NCBI RefSeq assembly: GCF_000757485.1
Contig: NZ_JPYO01000045.1
Coordinates: 444,121 to 508,120, forward strand
Direction: 5' to 3'
DNA length: 64,000 nt
Source: Achromobacter sp. RTa
Lineage (GTDB): Bacteria; Pseudomonadota; Gammaproteobacteria; Burkholderiales; Burkholderiaceae_B
Positions 32,662 through 40,954 of the stretch are shown here, piece by piece. The notes beneath the pieces were generated by a model that had not been told where the DNA came from, did no database searches, and saw nothing but the letters and a program-made list of their open reading frames with translations. Within the stretch, counting starts at the first letter, position 1; every line of letters starts with the position of its first letter. A program made the position numbers and the translations under genes.

Positions 32662-33710
32662 GTACGCAGACAGGGATTCCGCCCGCGCCGCAGTTCAACC
32701 ACCTGCGCTGCCCCTACAGCCCGAGCGCGCAACTGCCCACAGCCCCCATCCACATCCTGCCCGGCGCTATTTCTCACCTTGGTCAGCACGCCGCGGCTCT
32801 GCAAAGAACGGACGATCTCGCGGATGCGCTCGGAATCGGGGCGCTGGTAGTCATCCCCTTCGAGGCTATTGAAGGGAATCACGTTGAGCACGCCGTATTT
32901 GCCCTTCAACAGACGCACGACGGCATCGAGTTCGTCGTCGCCGTCGTTGACGCCCTTGAGCAGCGTCCATTGATACTGGATCGGATAGTCGGTGTCGCGC
33001 GCGTACCTCTCGCCGAGTTCGATCAATTGTTCCGGCGCAATTTTCGGCGCGCGCGGCAGCAGGTGGGCGCGCAGTTCGGCCTTGGTCGTATGCAGCGACA
33101 GCGCCAGCGCGGGCTTGACGCGTTGTTGGGGCAGGGCGTCGAACACGCGCAGGTCGCCCACGGTGGAGAACACGAGGTTCTTGTGGCCGATATTGCCTTC
33201 GGTGCCGAGCAGGTCGATGGCTTCGAGCACGTTGTCGAGGTTGTGCGCCGGTTCGCCCATGCCCATGAAGACGACTTTCTTGACCGCGCGCTGGCGCCGA
33301 GCCAGCACGACCTGGGCGAGGATTTCCATGCTGGTGACCTGGCGGATCAGGCCGCTCTTGCCGGTCATGCAGAAGCGGCAGCCGACCGCGCAGCCGACCT
33401 GGGTTGAGACGCAGAGCCCGTCGCGCGGCAACAGCACGCTTTCCACCATCTGCCCGTCGGCAAGTTCCACGAGCAAGCGCGAGCCGTCGTTGCCGGCGTG
33501 TTCGGAGCGGATGCGGGCGAGGCCGTCCAGTTCCGCCGTCAAGGCGGGCACGGCGTCGCGCAGCGCCAGAGGCAGAAAGTGCTCGGCGCTACGCCGCCGC
33601 GTGCCGGTGTCGAGCGCTTGCCCTTTCAGCCAGACGCGCAGGACCCGGCCGCGATGGACGGGCAGGGCGCCGAGAGCGGCGAGGCGTTGGTCGAAGTCGG
33701 AGTAGCGCAT
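32658..33710 (-). CDS. RlmN/Cfr-family radical SAM RNA methyltransferase
   Basis: This 350-residue enzyme has the radical SAM cluster motif CAVGCRFCMTGKSGL, VFMGMGEPAHNLDNVLEAID, and VFSTVGDLRVFDALPQQRVK with PALALSLHTTKAELRAHLLP, all characteristic of RlmN/Cfr. The conserved acceptor cysteine near the C-terminus appears in DVDGGCGQLR. RlmN methylates C2 of A2503 in 23S rRNA and some tRNAs. This protein is shorter than canonical RlmN and diverges in the RTRGDDIDAACGQL region, so it looks like a paralogue and not the housekeeping copy. The N-terminal helical domain is reduced. No ribosome-binding site is evident. Confidence 0.85.
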   Translation of the reverse strand: MRYSDFDQRLAALGALPVHRGRVLRVWLKGQALDTGTRRRSAEHFLPLALRDAVPALTAELDGLARIRSEHAGNDGSRLLVELADGQMVESVLLPRDGLCVSTQVGCAVGCRFCMTGKSGLIRQVTSMEILAQVVLARRQRAVKKVVFMGMGEPAHNLDNVLEAIDLLGTEGNIGHKNLVFSTVGDLRVFDALPQQRVKPALALSLHTTKAELRAHLLPRAPKIAPEQLIELGERYARDTDYPIQYQWTLLKGVNDGDDELDAVVRLLKGKYGVLNVIPFNSLEGDDYQRPDSERIREIVRSLQSRGVLTKVRNSAGQDVDGGCGQLRARAVGAAQVVELRRGRNPCLRT

Positions 33711-33756
33711 GGGGGGCGGATTTTACCCTGTGCGTGGAACGGGCTGCCGGAGGCCA

Positions 33757-34617
33757 CTACGCATACCTCTTGGCGCCCGCCACGCAGACCACCGCGGCCA
33801 GCGTCACGATCAGCATCGTCCAGCTGACATTCTCATGCAGCAATACCGCCGCCAAGCCCAGCCCCATGAAAGGCTGGAACAGTTGCAATTGCCCCACCGC
33901 GGCAATCCCACCCTGCGCAAGCCCGCGATACCAGAATACGAATCCAATAAGCATGCTGAACAGCGACACGTAGGCGAATCCGATCCAGGCGGCCGCGCTG
34001 ACGTGCTCGAACGTGGCCGGCATGGTCAGCAGCGCGATCGGCAGCATGACGGGCAGCGATAACACCAAGGCCCAACTGATGACCTGCCACCCTCCCAGCC
34101 CGCGGGAGAGCTTGGCGCCCTCGGCGTAGCCCAGTCCGCAGACGATGATGGCGGCGAGCATGAGCAGGTCGCCGGTGGGCGAGGCTTCCAGGCCACCCCA
34201 TGCGGCATAGCCTGCGACGCAGGCGGCGCCGACGATGGAGAACATCCAGAACGGCGGACGAGGGCGTTCGCCGCCGCGCAGCACGGCGAAGATTGCGGTG
34301 CTTAGTGGCAGCAAGCCCAGGAAGACGATGGAGTGGGCGGAGGTGACATGCTGCAAGGCCAGGGCCGTCAGCAGGGGGAAGCCGACGACGACGCCCAAGG
34401 CGGTCAGCGCCAGGGATGGCGTGTCGGACAGGGAAGGCCGGGGTTGCCGTAGCAGCATCAGGAGCGCGAGGCCCAGCAGGCCCGCGATGGCGGCCCGCGC
34501 GCAGGTCAGGAAGATGGGATCCAGGTCCGCGACGGCGACCCGGGTCGCGGGCAGGGAGCCCGCAAAGATGACTACGCCAATAAAACCGTTCACCCAGCCG
34601 CTGGTGGCCTTTTCCAT
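33757..34617 (-). CDS. EamA family DMT transporter
   Basis: This 286-residue protein with about ten membrane helices is arranged as two EamA repeats. Motifs include WVNGFIGVVIFAGSLPATRV, LTCARAAIAGLLGLALLMLL and, in the second half, WIGFAYVSLFSMLIGFVFWY followed by GGIAAVGQLQLFQPFMGLGL. It is likely a metabolite or amino acid exporter. GAGGAGC precedes the start. It is divergent from a MocR regulator, a common pairing in which the regulator controls the exporter. Confidence 0.9.
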   Translation of the reverse strand: MEKATSGWVNGFIGVVIFAGSLPATRVAVADLDPIFLTCARAAIAGLLGLALLMLLRQPRPSLSDTPSLALTALGVVVGFPLLTALALQHVTSAHSIVFLGLLPLSTAIFAVLRGGERPRPPFWMFSIVGAACVAGYAAWGGLEASPTGDLLMLAAIIVCGLGYAEGAKLSRGLGGWQVISWALVLSLPVMLPIALLTMPATFEHVSAAAWIGFAYVSLFSMLIGFVFWYRGLAQGGIAAVGQLQLFQPFMGLGLAAVLLHENVSWTMLIVTLAAVVCVAGAKRYA

Positions 34618-34640
34618 CTGAAGCTCCTCGATACGGCCCT

Positions 34641-34721
34641 CAGTACATCACGGCGGTTGTTCCGAGTCCAAGCACAATCCAGTACAATTTTAAGAAACTG
34701 TTATGTATTAAAAGCCAGTAC
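34641..34721. promoter_or_regulatory. Three CAGTAC direct repeats between EamA and MocR genes
   Basis: CAGTAC occurs at 34641-34646, 34680-34685 and 34716-34721, all in the same orientation; the last two share CCAGTAC. MocR regulators commonly bind spaced direct repeats in the divergent promoter of their target, so these are candidate sites. Confidence 0.45.
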
Positions 34722-34734
34722 GGCGGAGAACTCC

Positions 34735-36120
34735 ATGGCGCGTGGCGGCACCCTCATCAAGAAGGTCATGGGCGAGATTCAGGGAAGGATTGCTGCGCGC
34801 ACCGCCTTGCCTGGCGCCCGGCTGCCCTCCGTGAGAGTGCAGGCCAAGGCGCTGGAAGTGTCGGTGTCCACGGTGGTGGAGGCCTACGAGCGGCTGGCGG
34901 CCGAGGGTGTGCTGGTGTCGCGCCCCGGCTCGGGGTTTTTCGTGGCGGGCCAGGTGGCGCCGCTGGCGCTTACCGAGATGGGGCCGAAGCTGGACCGCGA
35001 AGTCGATCCGCTATGGGTGTCGCGCCAGTCGCTGGCCGCGGATGCCCACACCTTGCGGCCGGGCTGCGGGTGGCTGCCGGTCAGCTGGATGTACCAGGAC
35101 GGCTTGCGGCGCGCCATGCGCGGCATGGCCCGGGCCGAGGCTGCGGAACTGACCGAGTATGGGACGCCGCTGGGCCACGCGCCCCTGAGGCAGCTGCTTG
35201 CGCGGCGGATGAGCGCCATAGGGATAGAGGCCGGGCCCGAACAGATCATGCTGACCGACTCGGGGACTCAATCCATCGATTTGATCCTGCGCTTTCTGCT
35301 GGAGCCGGGGGACACGGTGCTGGTGGACGATCCCTGCTACTTCAATTTCCACGCTTTGTTGAAGGCGCATCGCGTCAAGGCGGTGGGGGTGCCGTACACG
35401 CCGAACGGCCCGGACGTCCTGGCGTTTGAAATGGCGTTGCGCGAGCATTCTCCGCGGCTCTACATCACGAACTCCGGCATCCACAATCCGACGGGGGCCA
35501 CGCTCTCGCCCCTGGTCGCGCATCGTTTGCTGAAGCTGGCGGACGACTCCGAGATGGTGATCGTCGAGGACGATATCTTCGCGGACTTCGAGAACACGCC
35601 TGCGCCGCGCCTGGCGGCGTTCGATGGATTGTCCCGGGTGATCCACATCGGCAGTTTCTCGAAGACGGTGTCGGCGTCGGTGCGCTGCGGGTACATCGCG
35701 GTGCGGTCCGATTGGGTGGAAAGCCTGACCGATCTGAAGGTGGCCACGACCTTTGGCGGCAGCCGGCTGGCGGCCGACCTCATCTTCAGGACGCTGACTG
35801 GCAGCGGCTACCGCAGGCATATGGAGTCGACCCGGCTGCGTTTGGCGCAGCAGATGGACAAGACGGCCGCGAAGCTGCAGAAGCTGGGCATCGTGCCGTG
35901 GCTGGTGCCCAGGGCCGGGATGTTCCTGTGGTGTCGTCTGCCCGAAGGCAAGGACGCCGCCACTGTCGCGCGGCTGTGCCTCAAGGACGGCGTGGTGGTG
36001 GCCCCGGGCAATGCGTTCAGCCAGTCGTTGGCCGCGGGAGATTTTCTGCGGTTCAACGTTGCGCAGTCCACGGATGAGCGGGTGTTCACGGTGCTGGCGA
36101 AGGCGTTGAATGCGGCTTGA
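34735..36120 (+). CDS. MocR-type regulator (GntR HTH fused to class I aminotransferase domain)
   Basis: This 461-residue protein has a GntR winged helix (IQGRIAARTALPGARLPSVR, LEVSVSTVVEAYERLAAEGV) in the first 80 residues and a fold-type I aminotransferase domain after a linker. The PLP domain includes LTEYGTPLGHAPLRQLLARR, TDSGTQSIDLILRFLLEPGD, NSGIHNPTGATLSPLVAHRL and the Schiff-base Lys in IHIGSFSKTVSASVRCGYIA. It probably senses PLP or an amino acid adduct and controls the divergent EamA exporter. The ATG at 34735 has GGAG upstream. Confidence 0.92.
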   Translation: MARGGTLIKKVMGEIQGRIAARTALPGARLPSVRVQAKALEVSVSTVVEAYERLAAEGVLVSRPGSGFFVAGQVAPLALTEMGPKLDREVDPLWVSRQSLAADAHTLRPGCGWLPVSWMYQDGLRRAMRGMARAEAAELTEYGTPLGHAPLRQLLARRMSAIGIEAGPEQIMLTDSGTQSIDLILRFLLEPGDTVLVDDPCYFNFHALLKAHRVKAVGVPYTPNGPDVLAFEMALREHSPRLYITNSGIHNPTGATLSPLVAHRLLKLADDSEMVIVEDDIFADFENTPAPRLAAFDGLSRVIHIGSFSKTVSASVRCGYIAVRSDWVESLTDLKVATTFGGSRLAADLIFRTLTGSGYRRHMESTRLRLAQQMDKTAAKLQKLGIVPWLVPRAGMFLWCRLPEGKDAATVARLCLKDGVVVAPGNAFSQSLAAGDFLRFNVAQSTDERVFTVLAKALNAA

Positions 36121-36196
36121 TGCGTGGGGTGGCGCCCGGCCGGTGGAGAATGTCAGGCCCCTCTCCCGGAAGTGTTTCCAGCCATGATTTGCCGCA

Positions 36197-36961
36197 TCAC
36201 GCGCTTATGCCGCCATCGACAAGGATCCCCGACCCGGTGACATACGCGGCGCCAGGCCCCGCCAGGAAGGCGACGGCTTCGGCCACCTCCCTGGTCTTTC
36301 CGTAGCGGGCAATAGACAGGCTTGGCAGGATGGAGCCGGCGAGGGGGCCGCCGGCAGGATTCATGTCCGTGTCGATGGGGCCAGGACGAACCAGATTGAC
36401 GGTGATGTCACGGTGACCCAGTTCACGCGCAAGCCCACGGGTAAAGCTCTCCATCGCGGATTTGGTCGCCGCATAGACCGCGATGCCGGCGAATGGCACC
36501 GACAGGCCGGCATTGCTGCCAATCGTGATGATGCGGCCGCCATCAGGAAGGTGTTTCAGCGCGGCCTGGGTGGTCATGAATACGCCGCGCACATTGACGT
36601 CCAGTTGCAGGTTTATCTGCTCCAGCGACTGCTCGGAAAACGGGCCTGAAATCAAAACGCCGGCGTTGTTGACGAGGATGTCCAGCCCCCCTAGTTCCGC
36701 GACGGTCCGCTCTACCGCGGCCTTCGCGGCATCGGGGCTGGCGGCATTGGCTTGGATGGCGACGGCGTTGCGGCCGAGCGCGCGAATCTCGGCAGCCAGC
36801 GCCTCGGCCTTCTCCACCGATTTCTCGTACGTGATAGCGACGTCCGCGCCGTCTTCGGCCAGCTTGAGTGCAATGGCGGCGCCGATGCCGCGCGCTGCGC
36901 CGGTGACAAGCGCCCGTTTATGGGCGAGACCAGGCAAGGAATTCTTCAAGGCAGTGTTCAT
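36197..36961 (-). CDS. Short-chain dehydrogenase/reductase (SDR)
   Basis: This 254-residue SDR has ALVTGAARGIGAAIALKLAE for cofactor binding, LDILVNNAGVLISGPFSEQS, the Ser in IITIGSNAGLSVP and YAATKSAMESFTRGLARELG for Tyr-Lys. GSGILVDGGISA closes the protein as usual. Upstream start options at 36985 and 37000 exist but add unlike sequence. It lies 55 bp downstream of an MFS gene on the same strand and is probably part of the same LysR-controlled unit. Confidence 0.9.
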   Translation of the reverse strand: MNTALKNSLPGLAHKRALVTGAARGIGAAIALKLAEDGADVAITYEKSVEKAEALAAEIRALGRNAVAIQANAASPDAAKAAVERTVAELGGLDILVNNAGVLISGPFSEQSLEQINLQLDVNVRGVFMTTQAALKHLPDGGRIITIGSNAGLSVPFAGIAVYAATKSAMESFTRGLARELGHRDITVNLVRPGPIDTDMNPAGGPLAGSILPSLSIARYGKTREVAEAVAFLAGPGAAYVTGSGILVDGGISA

Positions 36962-37016
36962 GACAGAGGGTTCTCTTGGAAGCATGCATCCACGATGCAA
37001 AAGGGTTCTCGATTTT

Positions 37017-38483
37017 TCATATTTCCTGGCGTTTCCAACTTAATGCGGCCGCCAGCGCCAGTGACGCGCCTATCGCCAATGAAGCCACTGCAAATCCAAG
37101 CTGCACGTCCTGAGCGCTTGCCCCATCAGGCGCGATCGCGCTGAATAGACCGCCGAACAAGGCGACGCTTACTGCGGCGCTGATCTGCAAGGTGGCGTTT
37201 ACCAAGCCCGAGGCCAGCCCGGCCCAGCGTGTTTCCACATGGTCCACGTTCAAGCGCACGACCTCAGGAAGGGCGATGCCTTGCCCGGCGCCAATCAGAA
37301 ACAAGGGCAACGCCAGCCACGACGATGCGCCGGCCAACGCCAGCGCTGCGACCATGACCAGACCGAGCACCTCCAGAACCATGCCAAACCCGGCGGTGCG
37401 TGAGCCCATTCGCCGAGCGATGTGCGGGCTGCACAGTGGGCCAAGGAAAAAGCCGATGCCAAGCGGCAGGATGGCCAGGCCGGCTGTCAACGCATCGTGG
37501 CCCAGGCCGGCGTGTTCGTACACGGCGAACACAAGGAAGAACGCGGCGAGCGCATAGAAGAGGAACGTTGATGCCAAACTGCGCCGCAACCCACGCACGG
37601 CCAGAAGCGATGGCAGAACCAGCGGAGTTCTGCCGGCGCTCTCCTCTGCCTTTTCGTACTGCCAGAAGAGCCATAACAACGGCATGCTCAACACCAGCGG
37701 CACGATGCCCCACCACGGCCAGTGATGTTGCTGCCCTTCGATAAGCGGAACCACGAGCGCCAGCAAGCCAATCGCCAGCAGCACCGCCCCCGGCACGTCC
37801 AAGCGTGGCGAACGTTCGGCGCGACTTTCACGCAGCAACATCATTGCAGCCGGAATGGCAAGGATGATGATGGGAAGGTTGATCAAAAAGACGCTGCGCC
37901 ACCCCAGCCCCCATGGACTGGTCGAAATCAGCACGCCGCCGAGCAATTGACCGCCCACCGATGCCAAACCGAAGGTCGCGCCGTATCGACTCAACGCGCG
38001 ATTCTTCTCGCTTGCCGGAAAGATGGCGTGTATCGATGCCAATGATTGCGGCGCCATGATCGCTGCCGATATCCCTTGCAGCAGCCGGCCGGCGACAAGC
38101 ATGCCCGGCGACGGCGCCAGGCCGCAGAACGCCGACGCGACGCCAAAGCCGAGCATGCCAGCGATAAATACCCGCTTGCGGCCATAAAGATCACCCAGAC
38201 GGCCGCCCAAGATCAGCGTGACGGCATAGGCGGCGGCATACACCGAGATCACCAGCTGCGAGACGTCGGAAGAAGCTTGCAGGTCCGTCCGTATGGCAGG
38301 CAGCGCCCCGTTGACGATGAAGAAGTCCAAAGGTGGCAGGAGGGTGCCAGTCAACAGGACGGCCAAGGCCAGCCAGCGACGGGGGTCAGGGGCTGCCGTT
38401 CCAGCGCCCCTTGCAGCGGCGCGTTCGGATGACGCAAATGCGGCGTCGAGCGCTCCTGCAACGTGCCGGGGTTCAGTATTCAT
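37017..38483 (-). CDS. MFS transporter, DHA2 family
   Basis: This 488-residue, roughly 14-helix carrier has a polar N-terminal tail followed by LLTGTLLPPLDFFIVNGALP (DHA2 first helix), LILGGRLGDLYGRKRVFIAG and QGISAAIMAPQSLASIHAIF. It is likely a drug or metabolite exporter. The ATG at 38483 has GGAG nine bases upstream. It is divergent from the LysR gene at 38637, with palindromic TGTA/TACA elements between, and is followed by an SDR gene. Confidence 0.9.
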   Translation of the reverse strand: MNTEPRHVAGALDAAFASSERAAARGAGTAAPDPRRWLALAVLLTGTLLPPLDFFIVNGALPAIRTDLQASSDVSQLVISVYAAAYAVTLILGGRLGDLYGRKRVFIAGMLGFGVASAFCGLAPSPGMLVAGRLLQGISAAIMAPQSLASIHAIFPASEKNRALSRYGATFGLASVGGQLLGGVLISTSPWGLGWRSVFLINLPIIILAIPAAMMLLRESRAERSPRLDVPGAVLLAIGLLALVVPLIEGQQHHWPWWGIVPLVLSMPLLWLFWQYEKAEESAGRTPLVLPSLLAVRGLRRSLASTFLFYALAAFFLVFAVYEHAGLGHDALTAGLAILPLGIGFFLGPLCSPHIARRMGSRTAGFGMVLEVLGLVMVAALALAGASSWLALPLFLIGAGQGIALPEVVRLNVDHVETRWAGLASGLVNATLQISAAVSVALFGGLFSAIAPDGASAQDVQLGFAVASLAIGASLALAAALSWKRQEI

Positions 38484-38598
38484 ATCTTGATGCTCCAAAT
38501 CAGACGTGCCTGAGCGTGGACGCACATCTGGTTCGCACGGACATTCGCCATGGAGCGCATGATGATCTAAACAATATTGTTCGACCACTGACATTAAT

Positions 38599-38624
38599 GT
38601 ATATTTTTCGTACATTTTTGTACG
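38599..38624. promoter_or_regulatory. Overlapping palindromes, probable LysR operator
   Basis: TGTATATTTTTCGTACA (38599-38615, TGTA-N9-TACA) overlaps GTACATTTTTGTAC (38611-38624). Both have the AT-rich interrupted dyad form of LysR sites and lie between the divergent MFS and LysR genes. Confidence 0.5.
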
Positions 38625-38636
38625 TGCAGGATAGAC

Positions 38637-39506
38637 ATGGAATGGAACGATGTCCGCATCTTCCTGGCGGTCGCTCGCAGCGGATCCTTCGGCGAAGCCG
38701 CCCGGGCGCTGAACGTGAGCCATCCGACAGTGGGTCGCCGAATCAAAGTGCTTGAGGACGAAGCCAGGCAGGCGCTCTTCCGGAGAACAAAGGACGGCCT
38801 AGTGCTCACGGATGCCGGTGACACCGTGCGGACGCTGGCGGAGTCCATGGAGGATTCCGCGCTATCCATGGAAAGGCGTTTGACCGGCAACGACCAACGC
38901 CTTGAAGGCATCCTGCGAATTTCGTCAGCGGACTGGTTTGCCGGCTATGTCCTGGCGCCGGTCTTGGTCGAGTTGACACACCGCCATCCCGCTGTCGTGC
39001 CGGAAGTGATTGCCAGCCATCGCTTGCTCGATCTCTCTCGGCGGGAGGCCGACGTGGCCTTTCGCATCGTGCCTTTCAGCGAACCGGATATCGTTCAGCG
39101 CCGCCTGATGCGAATGTCATATGGGGTGTATGCGTCGGCGGCAACCGCCCAGGCCCTGCAGGACAATCCCGCATCCGTGGGCGTCATTCTGATGAACACC
39201 GCACAGTCGCATTTCCCCGACGTAGCTTGGGTGCTCGAGAGGTTTCCGCGCTGCCGACGCGCGTTCACAAGCACGAATCGTTCGGTCCAGGCGCAGATGT
39301 GCTTGAGGGGCGTGGGCATCGCGGTGCTGCCAAGGCCGCTTGGCGATGCAGTCTCCGGATTGCAGCGCCTCGATACGCCGGATCAACCTCCCACGCGGGA
39401 TATATGGGTTGGCTACCACCACGACCTGCGGCACATGGACCGCTTGCGGGCGATGCTGGATATCGCCGACATGATGCTGTCGGATTCCGCGACTGTGGAA
39501 CATTGA
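38637..39506 (+). CDS. LysR family transcriptional regulator
   Basis: This 289-residue protein has an N-terminal winged helix (VRIFLAVARSGSFGEAARAL, NVSHPTVGRRIKVLEDEARQ) and a LysR substrate domain (GILRISSADWFAGYVLAPVL, EADVAFRIVPFSEPDIVQRR). The R-R-I-K recognition region resembles the group of short LysR proteins lacking a full second subdomain. It is divergent from the DHA2 carrier and SDR genes and presumably controls them. Confidence 0.9.
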   Translation: MEWNDVRIFLAVARSGSFGEAARALNVSHPTVGRRIKVLEDEARQALFRRTKDGLVLTDAGDTVRTLAESMEDSALSMERRLTGNDQRLEGILRISSADWFAGYVLAPVLVELTHRHPAVVPEVIASHRLLDLSRREADVAFRIVPFSEPDIVQRRLMRMSYGVYASAATAQALQDNPASVGVILMNTAQSHFPDVAWVLERFPRCRRAFTSTNRSVQAQMCLRGVGIAVLPRPLGDAVSGLQRLDTPDQPPTRDIWVGYHHDLRHMDRLRAMLDIADMMLSDSATVEH

Positions 39507-39570
39507 CCGGCATGCTGCACAGGCCATGCCTGAGCGCAGGATCGGCGAATGCAAGCAGGGCTTTTAAAAC

Positions 39571-39622
39571 GAAAAATCAAGGGGCGATCATCCGACGATC
39601 GGAGCGGAAACCGATCGCCCCT
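39571..39622 (-). terminator. Intrinsic terminator downstream of the small hypothetical gene
   Basis: Read on the minus strand, AGGGGCGATC and GATCGCCCCT form a 10-bp stem followed by a T-rich tract ending in TTTTTC. It follows the stop of the small gene at 39634. In the other direction it could end the LysR transcript. Confidence 0.7.
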
Positions 39623-39633
39623 GGCGAGGGCGT

Positions 39634-39924
39634 TCAGGCGGTCAGGAAGCGCGTGACTTCGGCCCAATCGTTAGTCGACAGGGCGACGTCCTCGAAGTCG
39701 CCAGCTTCCTCGTCGTAGCGCGAAACGCAGAAGCGCTGGCTCCTGCCGGATTCGCGGTCGGCGTAGTTGGCGTAGTCGACATACACTTTCAATCCGCGCT
39801 CCTCATTCTCGAATGAAGGAGCGGCATCGATGTAGCTCGACGTATCGAAATACCCTTCGGGCAGGGGCGGCAGGGTTGTTACGTCGAAGTCGGGAAATTC
39901 GCGACGCAGTCGTTCAAGGTTCAT
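39634..39924 (-). CDS. Hypothetical protein, 96 residues
   Basis: I do not recognise a family. The product (MNLERLRREFPDFDVTTLPP start) is acidic and aromatic-rich, with EGYFDTSSYIDAAPSFENEE and KVYVDYANYADRESGRSQRF, and ends DWAEVTRFLTA. It has no signal peptide or membrane segment. The composition is reminiscent of small immunity- or DUF-type proteins but gives no firm lead. The codon pattern is gene-like, and a good intrinsic terminator follows directly. The start is uncertain because no ribosome site precedes the ATG at 39924; an in-frame ATG at 39957 is possible. Confidence 0.6.
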   Translation of the reverse strand: MNLERLRREFPDFDVTTLPPLPEGYFDTSSYIDAAPSFENEERGLKVYVDYANYADRESGRSQRFCVSRYDEEAGDFEDVALSTNDWAEVTRFLTA

Positions 39925-40010
39925 AGGGAAAGCATGTGGAGGCTGGAGACCTGACATTTTACGTTGTTCAGGGTCAGCCGCCACGAAGCCCCCGGAAACA
40001 GAGTTTGCGT

Positions 40011-40038
40011 TGGCACTGCGCAAATTTGCGCGGTGCCA
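40011..40038. repeat. 28-bp near-perfect palindrome
   Basis: The palindrome has a perfect 14-bp core GCGCAAATTTGCGC (40018-40031), extended outward by TGGCAC and GTGCCA with one mismatch pair. TGGCACCGC recurs nearby from about 40050. It lies in a 349-bp gene-free stretch (39925-40273) and could be a regulator site or an RNA hairpin; no T-tract follows. Confidence 0.6.
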
Positions 40039-40139
40039 TGCAAAGAGGATTGGCACCGCTTTCCCAACTGTACGGTGCGTTGGCGGAGGCGGGTAGCGCC
40101 CATGCCGGCGGCGGAAGTCCGCAGCACGAATAAGGGATA

Positions 40140-40189
40140 ACCCTTAAGGGTAAAATGTACGAATAAAATTCCTACATAGCTGGGAATTT
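40140..40189. promoter_or_regulatory. Two dyads in the promoter region of the RraA operon
   Basis: ACCCTTAAGGGT (40140-40151) is a perfect 12-bp palindrome. AAATTCC (40166-40172) and GGAATTT (40183-40189) form an interrupted dyad with a 10-bp spacer, the form expected of a LysR site. The AT-rich DNA here is the likely promoter for the RraA operon, and the LysR gene at the operon's end (45359) may bind it. Confidence 0.5.
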
Positions 40190-40273
40190 ATATCGTTTTG
40201 AGGAATGCAGTCCGGGGCCTTGTAATGCGTGTTCGCTTAACGCCGTTCACGCATTTACCCAGCAGACTTCCTC

Positions 40274-40954
40274 ATGAATCCCATCGGATACCGCATTCTT
40301 CCCCGTTCCGCCCCAGCCGTCTCCCCCGAGGTGTTGGCCGGTTTCGCCAGCATCGGCTCGGCCCAGATCAGCGATTGCATGAACCGCCTGTATGGCGTGG
40401 ACGGGCTGCGTCCGCTGCATGCCTGCAACCAGCGCACGGTTGGCCTGGCGCTCACCGTCAAGACCCGTCCCGGCGATAACCTGATGATCCACAAGGCGAT
40501 TTCGCTGGGTGGGGCGGGCGACGTGATCGTGGTGGACGGCGCCGGCGATACCAGCAATGCGCTGGTGGGCGAGCTGATGATGATGGACGCGCAGTCGCGC
40601 GGCATCGAAGGCTTTGTGATCGATGGCGCGGTGCGCGATCTGGATGTGTTCGCGCAGGGGCAGTTCGGCTGCTTCGCGCGCGCCGTGTCGCACAAGGGGC
40701 CGTATAAGGATGGTCCGGGCGAAATCAATGTGCCGGTGTCCGTGGGCGGCCAGGTGGTCAATCCGGGCGACGTGGTCGTGGGTGACGCCGACGGCGTGGT
40801 GGTGATCCCGGCGGAGCACGCCGAGGCGGTGCTGGCGCTGGCGCTGAAGAAGGAGGCCGACGAGGCCGTGGCGAAGGAGAAGCTGCGCGCGGGTACGTAT
40901 ACCAAGCCGTGGTTGGAGAAGACCATCGCCGAGAAGACGGGGGCCACGAAATGA
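40274..40954 (+). CDS. RraA-like aldolase (4-hydroxy-4-methyl-2-oxoglutarate aldolase family)
   Basis: This 226-residue protein of the RraA fold has SAQISDCMNRLYGVDGLRPL, NLMIHKAISLGGAGDVIVVD, the conserved NALVGELMMMDAQSRG and FVIDGAVRDLDVF (the GxxRD motif that binds pyruvate/enolate and metal). Catabolic relatives cleave 4-hydroxy-4-methyl-2-oxoglutarate, or 4-carboxy-4-hydroxy-2-oxoadipate, to pyruvate and decarboxylate oxaloacetate. RraA proper, an RNase E inhibitor, is shorter and lacks this context. It overlaps by four bases an aminotransferase gene, followed by an amino acid ABC transporter, so a catabolic role is favoured. Confidence 0.88.
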   Translation: MNPIGYRILPRSAPAVSPEVLAGFASIGSAQISDCMNRLYGVDGLRPLHACNQRTVGLALTVKTRPGDNLMIHKAISLGGAGDVIVVDGAGDTSNALVGELMMMDAQSRGIEGFVIDGAVRDLDVFAQGQFGCFARAVSHKGPYKDGPGEINVPVSVGGQVVNPGDVVVGDADGVVVIPAEHAEAVLALALKKEADEAVAKEKLRAGTYTKPWLEKTIAEKTGATK

